Source: Jeotgalibacillus soli
GTDB lineage: Bacteria > Bacillota > Bacilli > Bacillales > Jeotgalibacillaceae
Length of the DNA: 64,000 nt
Direction: 5' to 3'
NCBI RefSeq assembly: GCF_000829435.1
Contig: NZ_JXRP01000018.1
Location: 434,001 to 498,000, forward strand
Of the stretch, positions 36,521-46,563 are shown one piece after another (position 1 is the stretch's first letter; each line of letters starts with the position of its first letter). The notes beneath the pieces are model-generated. The model was not told the DNA's origin, did no database searches, and was given only the letters and a program-made list of their open reading frames with translations. The translations under genes were made by a program, and so were the position numbers.

Positions 36521-37310
36521 ATTTTGATTTTAATTTGTAATTTATTTTTACCATCTCATTAAAATGCCTTAATGCTTTTTTTAATCCATAGTAACTATAG
36601 ATATTCCTGATACTGTCGGCTAAAAATATATTAGCTAAGCTAATTTGAAATTCACTGCTATCTGTATGGCTAAGTACTGCTAATTCTCCTTCATTAACTT
36701 TAATTCTTTTCATTACATCCTGAGCATGAACTTCATCAGAAAACCTTCTATAAAAGATATGGTATTCAGGTTCCATATCAAACCTCTTACATAATTCCAA
36801 AAAATTCCTTGTTTTATTATCTAAGTTGTACCATTCGTGTCCTTCTCTTCTAAGCTCAAAGACATCTTTAAATTCAGTTGTTAATTCTTTTATTTTTTTT
36901 TCAGGGTCAAAGCCACTTTCTGTTTTAACACTCTGCAAATCAGTTGCCATTAATTCAAGGATTCTCTTTCCAATGTCATCTTCAGCAATAATTGTATTTA
37001 ATATTTTTAATTCTTTAATTTTATTGGCCGCATAATAAGACCTTCCTAAAATCCTATTATCTTCTGATAATAACAATTTTAGATATATAGTATTTTCCAT
37101 CATACCCCTAGACATGGAGTCAATTCCTGCATCCATTTTATTTTCAATCAAAAGTTGCAAAGATTGCCCTTTTTTAAATAAATCTTCAAAAATACCTAAA
37201 GTAATGGCATCTTCGATATTGAACTCTTTACTTTTTGCTTCATAACATTGTGTTATTACAGTTTCCAAAACTTTATCCGCTTCTCTTAAAAGCATTTTTA
37301 ACATTTTCAA
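36519..37310 (-). CDS. DUF5677-like protein of unknown function
   Basis: 263 residues, all helical and soluble. Features: FKKGQSLQLLIENKMDAGIDSMSRGMMENTIYL near residue 50-80, and RRFSDEVHAQDVMKRI near 190, where a conserved Glu-Val-His may be functional. This fits DUF5677-type proteins, often found in variable genome regions. The TTG at 37310 is 6 bases after AGGA; an ATG at 37304 is also possible. AT-rich codon use differs from the sugar genes nearby, suggesting transfer. Confidence 0.6.
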   Translation of the reverse strand: MKMLKMLLREADKVLETVITQCYEAKSKEFNIEDAITLGIFEDLFKKGQSLQLLIENKMDAGIDSMSRGMMENTIYLKLLLSEDNRILGRSYYAANKIKELKILNTIIAEDDIGKRILELMATDLQSVKTESGFDPEKKIKELTTEFKDVFELRREGHEWYNLDNKTRNFLELCKRFDMEPEYHIFYRRFSDEVHAQDVMKRIKVNEGELAVLSHTDSSEFQISLANIFLADSIRNIYSYYGLKKALRHFNEMVKINYKLKSK

Positions 37311-37476
37311 GAGGATTCCTCATTTCTTAACCCTAAATAAACGAGGAGCTTTTTTGCTTCCTCTTATACTTGAGATTCTTCTATAACTATAAGCCACTTT
37401 AGTTTGAATTATCCACTACAAAAAAAGTCAGTATGTAAGTTAGCTACCTCTAACTAATATACTGACTTCCAAATTA

Positions 37477-38304
37477 TCATTGATTTTGAATAAGTTTTAA
37501 ATATTTTTTATTTATTTTTTTAGCAAAATTTTGAACATCGTTATCACTATGGTTACTAAATTCATTAATGGTTTCTTTGATTAAACCATTATCTATATCT
37601 TTTTCATTAATTCTCTCATTTATAATTTTTAATAGTGCTTCTTCAGCATCCATTACTATAAATCTATTTTTGTGTTTGCTGAGATTTTTAATATGTTTTA
37701 AAAACCAATTTGTATTACTTTTATTTTCTGCAAAAAATATTAAAGCAAATCCAATTTCACTAATAGTCCCATTTTTAAAAGCTTTGTCTCCTTCTTCGTA
37801 TGTGAACTCAGTTTTATCCTCTTCGAAAATCATATCAGGTGCCAAGTAAATATTTTGCCCATCATTATATAGTTTGTCTTGAAATTCATCAAAACTCTTT
37901 GCTATTATTTCGTCTTGGCCTGTTTCTACATCATAATAAATCACTTTTGGTTCATCAGATGTATCAATTTCTCGGTAATCTAAGGCAACACCCGAAGGTC
38001 CTGCTGTATATAAGATAACTAAATTTTTAGGCATTTCCCACTCTTTTATATAGTAATCACTCTGTAATATTCCCTCATTCTTATTGATACCTATCCCAAA
38101 AATGTAATCAATAGCAATATGATCTGCATCATCAAAAAAACTGACTGGATACTTGTTAAAATTTAAATAGCCACCATTTTGAGTTTCCATAAGATCTTTA
38201 TAAGATTTTGGTAAAATAACTTTCAAATCATTTTCAACTTGTGAAATTATTGAATTATTTAATTCCTCTAATTCGTAAGCGTCTAAAGCACTGGATTTAA
38301 ACAA
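37477..38304 (-). CDS. SMI1/KNR4 (SUKH) family protein, possible immunity protein
   Basis: 275 residues. The first 150 residues show the SUKH fold: VENDLKVILPKSYKDLMETQNGGYL, then FFDDADHIAIDYIFGI and a late SFDEFQDKL. SUKH proteins often protect cells from secreted nuclease toxins. A helical C-terminal 120 residues is extra. No toxin gene lies nearby. The start is unclear: the TTG at 38304 follows a run of 12 A's on the minus strand, with AGGAG about 33 bases upstream; slippage in the A-run would join the frame to a TTG upstream. Confidence 0.75.
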   Translation of the reverse strand: MFKSSALDAYELEELNNSIISQVENDLKVILPKSYKDLMETQNGGYLNFNKYPVSFFDDADHIAIDYIFGIGINKNEGILQSDYYIKEWEMPKNLVILYTAGPSGVALDYREIDTSDEPKVIYYDVETGQDEIIAKSFDEFQDKLYNDGQNIYLAPDMIFEEDKTEFTYEEGDKAFKNGTISEIGFALIFFAENKSNTNWFLKHIKNLSKHKNRFIVMDAEEALLKIINERINEKDIDNGLIKETINEFSNHSDNDVQNFAKKINKKYLKLIQNQ

Positions 38305-38428
38305 GTTTTTTTTTTTTCCAAAGTGAGATCAACTCCTATATTTTATTAAACTAATTGTACTACCAATTAAATCAATACGTAAATTGCAATATTAAATGCA
38401 ACACCTTATTTGGTCATAGTGATAACCT

Positions 38429-38474
38429 CCGTTGTGTAGCTTTGGTGGACTAGGCCACCAAAGCTACACAACGG
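38429..38474. repeat. Perfect 20-base inverted repeat
   Basis: CCGTTGTGTAGCTTTGGTGG at 38429-38448 is the exact reverse complement of 38455-38474, with a 6-base loop (ACTAGG). It has no T-run. It lies at the 3' end of an IS fragment in minus-strand sense, whose stop codon is in the loop. Confidence 0.9.
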
Positions 38475-38566
38475 TCGAACATTTCCGTCGGTGTCTCGTA
38501 GTCCAGTGTATATTTCCAATGAATAATTGATCGGGGAATAGTGTTGTTCCATATTTGATGAAAATT
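38450..38566 (-). pseudogene. Insertion-sequence transposase C-terminal fragment (IS30-like, tentative)
   Basis: The minus-strand frame reads IWNNTIPRSIIHWKY then TLDYETPTEMFDRCVALVA and stops. The NN-x-IPR ... Y-x-TP-x-EMF pattern resembles the C-terminus of IS30-type transposases. Upstream the frame is closed, so only the tail survives. Identification is by motif only. Confidence 0.4.
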
Positions 38567-38619
38567 TTAAAATATATTTGAAATTTCATTCTTTGACGAG
38601 TTTCTTCTATTATATATAC

Positions 38620-39231
38620 CTATTTAGGTAATGTCCTTTCGTACTCCCGAACCAACTTATAAAAAGTGGTTTTCTTAATGTCCAATTCCTCCATGGCTTT
38701 GACTGCCGTAAGCACTCCAGACTTCCAACGATCATAGACCAATTTAAACTCTTCTGTAATCACTGCCTTCGGTCTTCCAAAAGCAATCCCATTTTTCAAA
38801 GCCATATCAATTCCTTCACGCTGCCTTTTTCGAATGCGTTCTCGTTCCTCTTCAGCCATCCAGGAAAGAATCTGTAAAACAAGATCAGCAATGAACGTTC
38901 CCAAACTATCTTTGTATTGAGTTGTATCGAGCAACGGCATATCCATCACGACGATATCGGCCTGAATATTTTTTGTTAGATCATTCCACTCCTGGAGTAT
39001 CTCTTCTTTATTCCGACCAAATCGATCAAGTGAATGAATATAAAGAATGTCCCCTTTTCGGATGATTCTTTTTAGCAGCTGATAATGAGCGCGTTCGAAA
39101 TTTTTACCACTTTGTTTATCCATAAAGATGTCTCGTTCATTAATCCCCATTTTTTTCATTGCTTCAAGTTGACGACCTTCATTTTGATCTTTGCTGCTGA
39201 CTCGTATGTATCCAAATCTTTTATTATCCAT
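38620..39231 (-). CDS. Serine recombinase (resolvase/invertase family)
   Basis: 203 residues, complete. Catalytic Ser12 in GYIRVSSKDQ; IHSLDRFGRNKEEIL and MAEEERERIRKRQREGI are the standard catalytic and helix-E segments; a C-terminal helix-turn-helix (AMEELDIKKTTFYKLVREY) binds DNA. Size fits Tn3-type or plasmid resolvases. It lies next to a repeat array with the expected form of its res site. No transposase partner is present, so it may be a leftover of a transposon or plasmid. Confidence 0.92.
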   Translation of the reverse strand: MDNKRFGYIRVSSKDQNEGRQLEAMKKMGINERDIFMDKQSGKNFERAHYQLLKRIIRKGDILYIHSLDRFGRNKEEILQEWNDLTKNIQADIVVMDMPLLDTTQYKDSLGTFIADLVLQILSWMAEEERERIRKRQREGIDMALKNGIAFGRPKAVITEEFKLVYDRWKSGVLTAVKAMEELDIKKTTFYKLVREYERTLPK

Positions 39232-39278
39232 TTATTTACTCCTTGCTTTGGTTTCCTTTCTTTTATTCTACCAAAAAC

Positions 39279-39404
39279 GTTCGTAAAAGTATGTGTAAAA
39301 AGTTGAACGTTCGTAAATAATTTTAATAGTTTTACGAACTTAGAAAACAGATTAATACGAATAAAATTGAAGTGTTCGTAAAAGTACACTTTTACGAACA
39401 CTTC
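39279..39404. repeat. Putative res recombination site: five GTTCGTAAA units
   Basis: GTTCGTAAA occurs at 39279-39287 and 39309-39317, its complement at 39331-39339, and a perfect palindrome with 17-base arms (39369-39385 and 39388-39404, arms ending CGTAAAAGT/ACTTTTACG) completes the array. Spaced inverted units directly upstream of a resolvase gene are the normal layout of res subsites. The recombinase promoter should lie here too. Confidence 0.7.
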
Positions 39405-39569
39405 AGTATGAGAGCCAACTATAGCGTCATGCCAAGAAAAAGCAGCATAAAGTTTCAAATAAAACTGTAAGTGCCACATGGAATTTGGAACAACAAATTG
39501 AAAAGCTTACACCGATAAGCTCAGGCAAGCCGTTTCTTATCATATAAAGGAAGGCATAACGATGAAGAA

Positions 39570-39842
39570 ATGACAAAGACGATTAGGCTGGAGCTGGCAT
39601 TTCATACGGCAATGAAAGAGCCAAAAAGAGATGTGGTGATACAGATTTTATATAGAACTCAAGGTGATGCAATGTCTGTATTTAAAGCTGGATTGCTAGT
39701 ATATAAAGAAGAAGATCCGGCGCTAAACCTGAATGACCATTTTGTCACCGAAAGCGAATTTGACGAAATTCAAATAGGCATGAGCGCGGCTGCTATGAAA
39801 GCCAGTATAAAAGCAGGCTGGCACAACGGTGAGCAGGTTTAA
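39570..39842 (+). CDS. Hypothetical 90-residue protein
   Basis: No family recognised. Sequence is soluble and mixed alpha-beta (TIRLELAFHTAMKEPKRDVVIQILYRTQGDAM). The ATG at 39570 overlaps the stop of a three-codon frame that begins at 39562 behind AAGGAAGG, so translation may be coupled or the true 5' end may be frameshifted. Sequence 39420-39540 holds a stop-free stretch ending SSGKPFLII that may be the tail of another lost gene. Confidence 0.45.
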   Translation: MTKTIRLELAFHTAMKEPKRDVVIQILYRTQGDAMSVFKAGLLVYKEEDPALNLNDHFVTESEFDEIQIGMSAAAMKASIKAGWHNGEQV

Positions 39843-40051
39843 AAAATGAGGCAAGAAAAGACCATAATGCAAAATAGATACATTTTAGATGAAAGACCCT
39901 TCCGAAAGGTCGTCATGTGTCAGGGTAACAGCTTACACTTGATTAGGGGAAAAAATACTTAAAACAAGCATTTTTTAAGTGTTTGTTTCAGGTGTTTTTT
40001 TGTTCAATTGACAAATTATTCAACAGTAAAAACAAATTTATATTTTCAAAA

Positions 40052-40088
40052 AGAAAGCGTTGACATTGGTTTTTATCCATGATAATGT
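40052..40088 (+). promoter_or_regulatory. Promoter with overlapping cre-like site, second bgl operon
   Basis: TTGACA at 40060-40065 and TAATGT at 40083-40088 are 17 bases apart. AGAAAGCGTTGACA at 40052-40065 overlaps the -35 and resembles a CcpA cre site. Between the 39843 end of the hypothetical gene and here, only AT-rich sequence with a weak hairpin (CTTAAAA...TTTTTTAAG) is seen. Confidence 0.65.
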
Positions 40089-40120
40089 TTAACTATCAAC
40101 TGAATAACAACTCCATTTTA

Positions 40121-40326
40121 GGATTGTTACTGGTTAAGCAGGCAAAACCTAAATCATAGAACGTATCAGAAGCCTATTTATGTCTTTCTGTCGTTGCATG
40201 ATTTAGGTTTTTTTAATTTCATATGAAAAACAGGATTGTGACTGTTCGGCAGGCAAAACCTGGATTGATCTGAAGGCAGAAGTGTGCGCACCCTTTCTGT
40301 GTTGAGATCAGTCCGGGTTTTTTCTT
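40121..40326 (+). promoter_or_regulatory. Two tandem RAT antiterminator/terminator units
   Basis: Unit 1: GGATTGTTACTGG at 40121 and GCAGGCAAAACC form a near-consensus RAT; AAAACCTAAATCAT (40144-40157) pairs with ATGATTTAGGTTTT (40198-40211). Unit 2: GGATTGTGACTG at 40233 and GCAGGCAAAACC; AAAACCTGGATTGATCT (from 40255) pairs with AGATCAGTCCGGGTTTT (from 40305), then T's. Two serial gates before one gene are unusual. LicT at 31740 is the only antiterminator gene in the window that could act on them. Confidence 0.88.
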
Positions 40327-40344
40327 TTAGCAAAACCAAAATGA

Positions 40345-42073
<1,729 letters not shown>

Positions 42074-42138
42074 AAACAATTAAAACGAAAAGCGTAACAA
42101 GGAATTTTTCTGGGACGCTTTTCGTTTATACCATTTAA

Positions 42139-42807
<669 letters not shown>

Positions 42808-43059
42808 CTGCACTGCTAAAATTAATATTTTAGCATAGTGAGAATTTACTTTTTTCACTTTCTTCCATCTATGCTCAGTTATCCACATTTATAAAAATAC
42901 CTTTCTTGATTGTACATGCAAAACTGGACGATATAAAAATATAGTAACTTATAATATTTTGTGATATAAAAGACTTGGGTCTTTAGTTTGGTAAATGTCG
43001 GATGTTTTTGTAGAAACCGGGCTTGTAAGAAGAGATAAGAACATTTTGGAGGGGTTAGG

Positions 43060-44799
43060 TTGAAAAAGGGAATAAGTTTAAAATATCAGTTAATGCTGTT
43101 TATTTTTGTGATTTTAGCAACTGTTTTAACCGTTATGTTTTTGATTGCCTACGACAGCGCGAAAGATGAGATTATCGATCTTGGGGAAGAAATGTTCACC
43201 AATGTGAATAAAGATGTAATCGGCACTGCGGATTTGTTAAATGAACGAGTAGAAGCAGGCGACATGACGTTAGAAGAGGCACAGGAAACATTCAGAACAT
43301 ATGTAAATGGCCCGAAAATGCCTGACGGGTCCAGGGATATTACCCAGACCAAAATGTCTCAGAATGACTATATGTTTTTCTGGGCTTTTCAGGAAGACGG
43401 CGTAATGACGATGCACCCCGCCCCTACGGAAGGCCAAAACCTTTGGGATTATCAAGTAGATGGGAAATATACGGTCCGGGATACCTGGGCAAACCGGGAA
43501 AAGACGGGCGGCATTTATAGAGAAATATGGCAGAATGAAGGAGAGCCTATTTACACTTACATCAGCCATTTGGAATACTACGAGCCGTGGGGCTGGATCA
43601 TCGGTGCCGGAGGGCGGGAAGAAGTTTTGTATGAAAGAAGAATGGACGGCCTGCAGAGGGAGTTTTTGATTACCGCCATTCTGTCACTGATTGGTGCACT
43701 GGCTGCTTCTTATTTCTTTGCCGGGCTCATCTCTAAAAAGATAAACAAGCTTCGTTTTGCGATTGAAAAAGCAAGCGAAGGGGATTTAACACAGTCTGTC
43801 CAGATCGATTTTAAAGACGAATTTGGCCATTTGGCTGATAATTACAACAGCATGACAGATAATCTGCGGCAGATTGTCCGGCAGGTGTCGGATGCTTCCC
43901 AGCAGGTAGCGGCGACGTCCGAACAGCTAACGGCAAATGCAGAACTGACAAGCAAATCCAGCGAACAAATTGCGGAGACGCTTGACAGCGTGGCAGCAGG
44001 TACAGAAAAGCAGCTGCAAAGTATAGAAGACACGGTTCAGGCAGCGGAGGGTGTCGCCCGCGGTGGGGGACAGATTGAAGAAAATATGGAGAAGGCATCT
44101 ACTCTAGCCGTCCAGACTTCCCAAAAAGCGGCGGAAGGGGACGAATCCCTGAAAAAAGCGGTACATCAGATGAATTCCATCAATAAAACCGTTGGAGGAC
44201 TGGCGGATGCCGTAAAGGTGCTGGGTGAAAATTCGAAGGAAATTGGGCAGATTGTCCAGGTTATCACTGACATTTCCGAGCAGACAAACTTATTGGCCTT
44301 AAATGCGGCCATTGAAGCGGCAAGGGCAGGAGAATCCGGAAAAGGATTTGCGGTTGTCGCAGATGAAGTCCGAAAGCTTGCGGAACAGTCTGCAAAATCC
44401 GCCGAACAAATTAAACAGCTGATCAATGTCATTCAGGCGGAAACAAACAAAACCATCAATTCAACACAGCACGCCACAGCCGAAGTATCAGAAGGCATTC
44501 AGGTTGTCGGCCAGGCCGGTGAATCATTCCAGCACATTCAAGAAAGCATCGGGGAAGTGTCTGTCCAGTTTGAGCAGGTCCTCGCGGCCGTAAAGAAAGT
44601 GTCTCCTGAAACGGAAAAAATGGTTCATTCAATTAGCCTTGTGTCAGAAATAGCTGAAGGAACAGCGGCCAGCACCCAGACCGTTTCAGCATCTACGGAA
44701 GACCAGGTTGCTTCCATGCAGGAAATCACGGCTTCAGCAGCGGCTCTTTCCAAAATGTCTGAAGAGCTGCATAACCTGGTAGGAAAGTTTAAAATTTAA
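43060..44799 (+). CDS. Methyl-accepting chemotaxis protein with extracellular Cache domain
   Basis: 579 residues: membrane helix 1 (about 10-28), an extracellular single-Cache domain ([29 protein letters not shown]), membrane helix 2 (about 203-222), HAMP, and a cytoplasmic signalling coiled coil with the CheA/CheW hairpin tip [19 protein letters not shown]. Cache_2-type sensors often bind carboxylates. The start is TTG at 43060, 5 bases after GGAGGGG. GC content is clearly higher than in its neighbours, so it may have a separate origin. Confidence 0.93.
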   Translation: MKKGISLKYQLMLFIFVILATVLTVMFLIAYDSAKDEIIDLGEEMFTNVNKDVIGTADLLNERVEAGDMTLEEAQETFRTYVNGPKMPDGSRDITQTKMSQNDYMFFWAFQEDGVMTMHPAPTEGQNLWDYQVDGKYTVRDTWANREKTGGIYREIWQNEGEPIYTYISHLEYYEPWGWIIGAGGREEVLYERRMDGLQREFLITAILSLIGALAASYFFAGLISKKINKLRFAIEKASEGDLTQSVQIDFKDEFGHLADNYNSMTDNLRQIVRQVSDASQQVAATSEQLTANAELTSKSSEQIAETLDSVAAGTEKQLQSIEDTVQAAEGVARGGGQIEENMEKASTLAVQTSQKAAEGDESLKKAVHQMNSINKTVGGLADAVKVLGENSKEIGQIVQVITDISEQTNLLALNAAIEAARAGESGKGFAVVADEVRKLAEQSAKSAEQIKQLINVIQAETNKTINSTQHATAEVSEGIQVVGQAGESFQHIQESIGEVSVQFEQVLAAVKKVSPETEKMVHSISLVSEIAEGTAASTQTVSASTEDQVASMQEITASAAALSKMSEELHNLVGKFKI

Positions 44800-44878
44800 A
44801 GCTTAATCCACCAGCTATCCAGGCACTGCTTCTTGTAGCAGGGAAGGAAAAATTAGACAAGAGCATTCCTCAAGAACA

Positions 44879-45066
44879 AGAACCCTCAGTACGCGTACAC
44901 TGAGGGTTCTTTTAATAAACACGACACGAGGGAGTGTTTATTTTAAAACAAAAGCGGCATTTTTATCCAGTCATACTTTTGTGAAAAGTACATGTCAGAC
45001 GATACTCTTTATTTTGCAAAAGAAAAACAATAAGAAAAGGGCTGCACACCGGATCATCCCGCAGCC
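44879..45066 (+). terminator. Terminator after the chemotaxis receptor, second hairpin downstream
   Basis: AGAACCCTCAGT (44879-44890) pairs with ACTGAGGGTTCT (44899-44910), followed by TTTT. A further GGGCTGC...GCAGCCC hairpin lies at 45041-45066. Sequence 45067-45370 shows no gene. Confidence 0.75.
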
Positions 45067-45370
45067 CATTACGCTGCTTTTTTAAAAGGAATTCTTACAC
45101 GATAATAAACGGTGAATGTAGAAAGTTTAATTCAACTTATATAATAGAAAAACTTTTTGATTTTAAGATAGTCTAAATTGCTAGGAAAGTAAAAAATTAA
45201 AAAAGCGCATAAAAATGAAGAGTAAAAACTCATACTTTTTCTCATAGTACTTTTTGTTTTGGCTCATTCTTATTTAAAATGAAATCCGAAAACGTTGATT
45301 TAAAGCCATTTTTTAATTTAATTTCTTCCTATTTTATAGGCGGCATGATGTAATCAAATCTAAAATAAAA

Positions 45371-45421
45371 GGCTATGTTAGTTCGCGTCAGGACAAACAA
45401 AAAGAAACTAAAAAGCCTTGA
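45371..45421 (+). pseudogene. Possible resolvase N-terminal scrap
   Basis: The frame GYVSSRQDKQKETKK resembles the start of a serine recombinase (compare GYIRVSSKDQNEGRQ at 39200) with losses. Only 16 codons remain before a stop. Weak evidence by itself; it matters as a third recombinase trace. Confidence 0.3.
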
Positions 45422-45465
45422 TATGTAGTGCGGATGCGTACTTTCTTCCGCACTACATATCAAGG
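45416..45465. repeat. Perfect 18-base inverted repeat
   Basis: CCTTGATATGTAGTGCGG at 45416-45433 is the exact reverse complement of 45448-45465, with a 14-base loop. There is no T-run, so it is not a standard terminator. It abuts the possible resolvase scrap, as the repeat at 38429 abuts an IS fragment. Confidence 0.9.
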
Positions 45466-45609
45466 TCAGTAAGCGAAAGCGCTGTAGATACTATACGACC
45501 TATAGACGTGTGGACTGATGAAAAAACTGGCTTTCCGAGGTCGGCCTTTATCTTTATTTTGTCACTTTGTAGAAGAACTGTTTCCAACCATCTAAAGTTT
45601 TTTCAAGCT

Positions 45610-46068
45610 TTATGCCCCCCCAATTAACTCAGACCTTTTGACTGCAGTTCCAGCCGGAGTATAGGAAACAGCTCTCAACAACGATTTTGATCCATGCTTA
45701 TTACGAATCGCATCCATGACATAACCCAATTCAATTTCTTTCGCTTTTCTTTCATTAAATAAATCGAGTTGCATGTTGGTGTCTTTTTCGATATTGGAGA
45801 GCGTAATGCTGATTTGTCGGACAGTTTTATTCGTATAGAATTCTTTAAAAAGGAGTAAGCATACGTTATAAATTTCTCTTGTAATGTTTGTTGGCGTCTC
45901 CAAGCTTTTTTCTCTTGAAAAGCCACCCCCAAGTTCCTCTTTACTATAGCCAATTCCAAGGCTAATCGTTCGTCCAGCTTTGCGTGCATCACGAGCGCGC
46001 TTGGCCACATCTTCACACATTTCGAGGATGACGCGTTTAACTTCTTCAGGATCTTTATAATCACGCAT
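45610..46068 (-). pseudogene. uvrX: UvrX-type Y-family DNA polymerase, C-terminal fragment
   Basis: 152 residues matching the C-terminal third of UvrX/YqjW proteins: AGRTISLGIGYSKEELGGGFSR, ETPTNITREIYN, QLDLFNERKAKEIELGYVMD, LLRAVSYTPAGTA. The catalytic palm and finger domains are absent; the frame is closed five codons before the ATG. It sits directly against an EmrB-type fragment on the other strand, so a recombination junction lies at about 46070. A second, worse-decayed copy is at 58448. Confidence 0.88.
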
Positions 46069-46070
46069 AA

Positions 46071-46268
46071 GTATTTGGCTTTAGCCATGCTGGTGAAGCA
46101 GGCGAAGGGTGGTCTAGTCCCCTCGTTCTGACATTGATTATTATTGGTGTAATTGCACTTATCTTGTTTGTATTCCGAAAAAATAATGATCAGCCGTTAC
46201 TAAACTTACGTGTATTCAAATACCAGATGTTCGTATATGTCAAGGGGTTGACCTATAAAGGGGAATGA
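46071..46268 (+). pseudogene. EmrB/QacA-type MFS transporter fragment
   Basis: In one frame: GFSHAGEAGEGWSSPLV, LTLIIIGVIALILFVFRK, and QPLLNLRVFKYQMFVY, the middle region of 14-helix drug exporters. Both ends are missing. The frame runs directly into the operator and promoter of the levanase gene (from 46238), so the fragment marks the left edge of the inserted fructan locus. Confidence 0.7.
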
Positions 46269-46294
46269 CATATAATTTTTTGTAAGGGCTTACA
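46238..46294 (+). promoter_or_regulatory. Levanase promoter with LacI-type operator and cre-like palindrome
   Basis: TTGACC (46248-46253) and TATAAT (46271-46276) are 17 bases apart. TGTCAAGGGGTTGACC (46238-46253) is a variant of the 16-base operator found three more times in this locus and overlaps the -35. TGTAAGGGCTTACA (46281-46294), just past the -10, is a near-perfect palindrome resembling a cre site with G at one core position. Confidence 0.8.
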
Positions 46295-46384
46295 TAAAAG
46301 TTTAAAAGTGTAGATATTGGAATTTAATAGAATAAAGAATTAGAAATTATAAGTATATATATTTGAAATTTTTTTAGAAAAGTA

Positions 46385-46400
46385 TGTCATGCGGTTGACA
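46385..46400. promoter_or_regulatory. LacI-type operator in the levanase leader
   Basis: TGTCATGCGGTTGACA is a pseudo-palindrome with TGTCA/TGACA arms and a central CG, the usual shape of LacI-family operators. Identical copies are at 50796 and 50939. No good -10 follows, so here it may act by roadblock or looping with the site at 46238. Confidence 0.75.
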
Positions 46401-46563
46401 TAAAACTTTAGATGAAATGCGTTCTAAATTTAAGTGAAAATAAAAATGATTTTGTAGACGGTATCAAAGGGGGTGATGGAAAAGTTTTATTTTTGAATTT
46501 ATTTTTCTAAAAGCTTTAATGATAGGTATAGCTGAATGCAAATTTTTAAGAAAAGGTGATAGT

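Noticed and set aside
39880-39960. Possible riboswitch-like leader before the second bgl operon
   Set aside because: Only a small imperfect hairpin; no match to a known aptamer core, and the promoter lies downstream.
45418-45627. 69-codon plus-strand frame
   Set aside because: Begins inside the 18-base inverted repeat, has no ribosome site and no recognisable motif.
45675-46088. 137-codon minus-strand frame overlapping the uvrX fragment
   Set aside because: It is the other frame of the uvrX C-terminal fragment, whose own frame shows conserved motifs.
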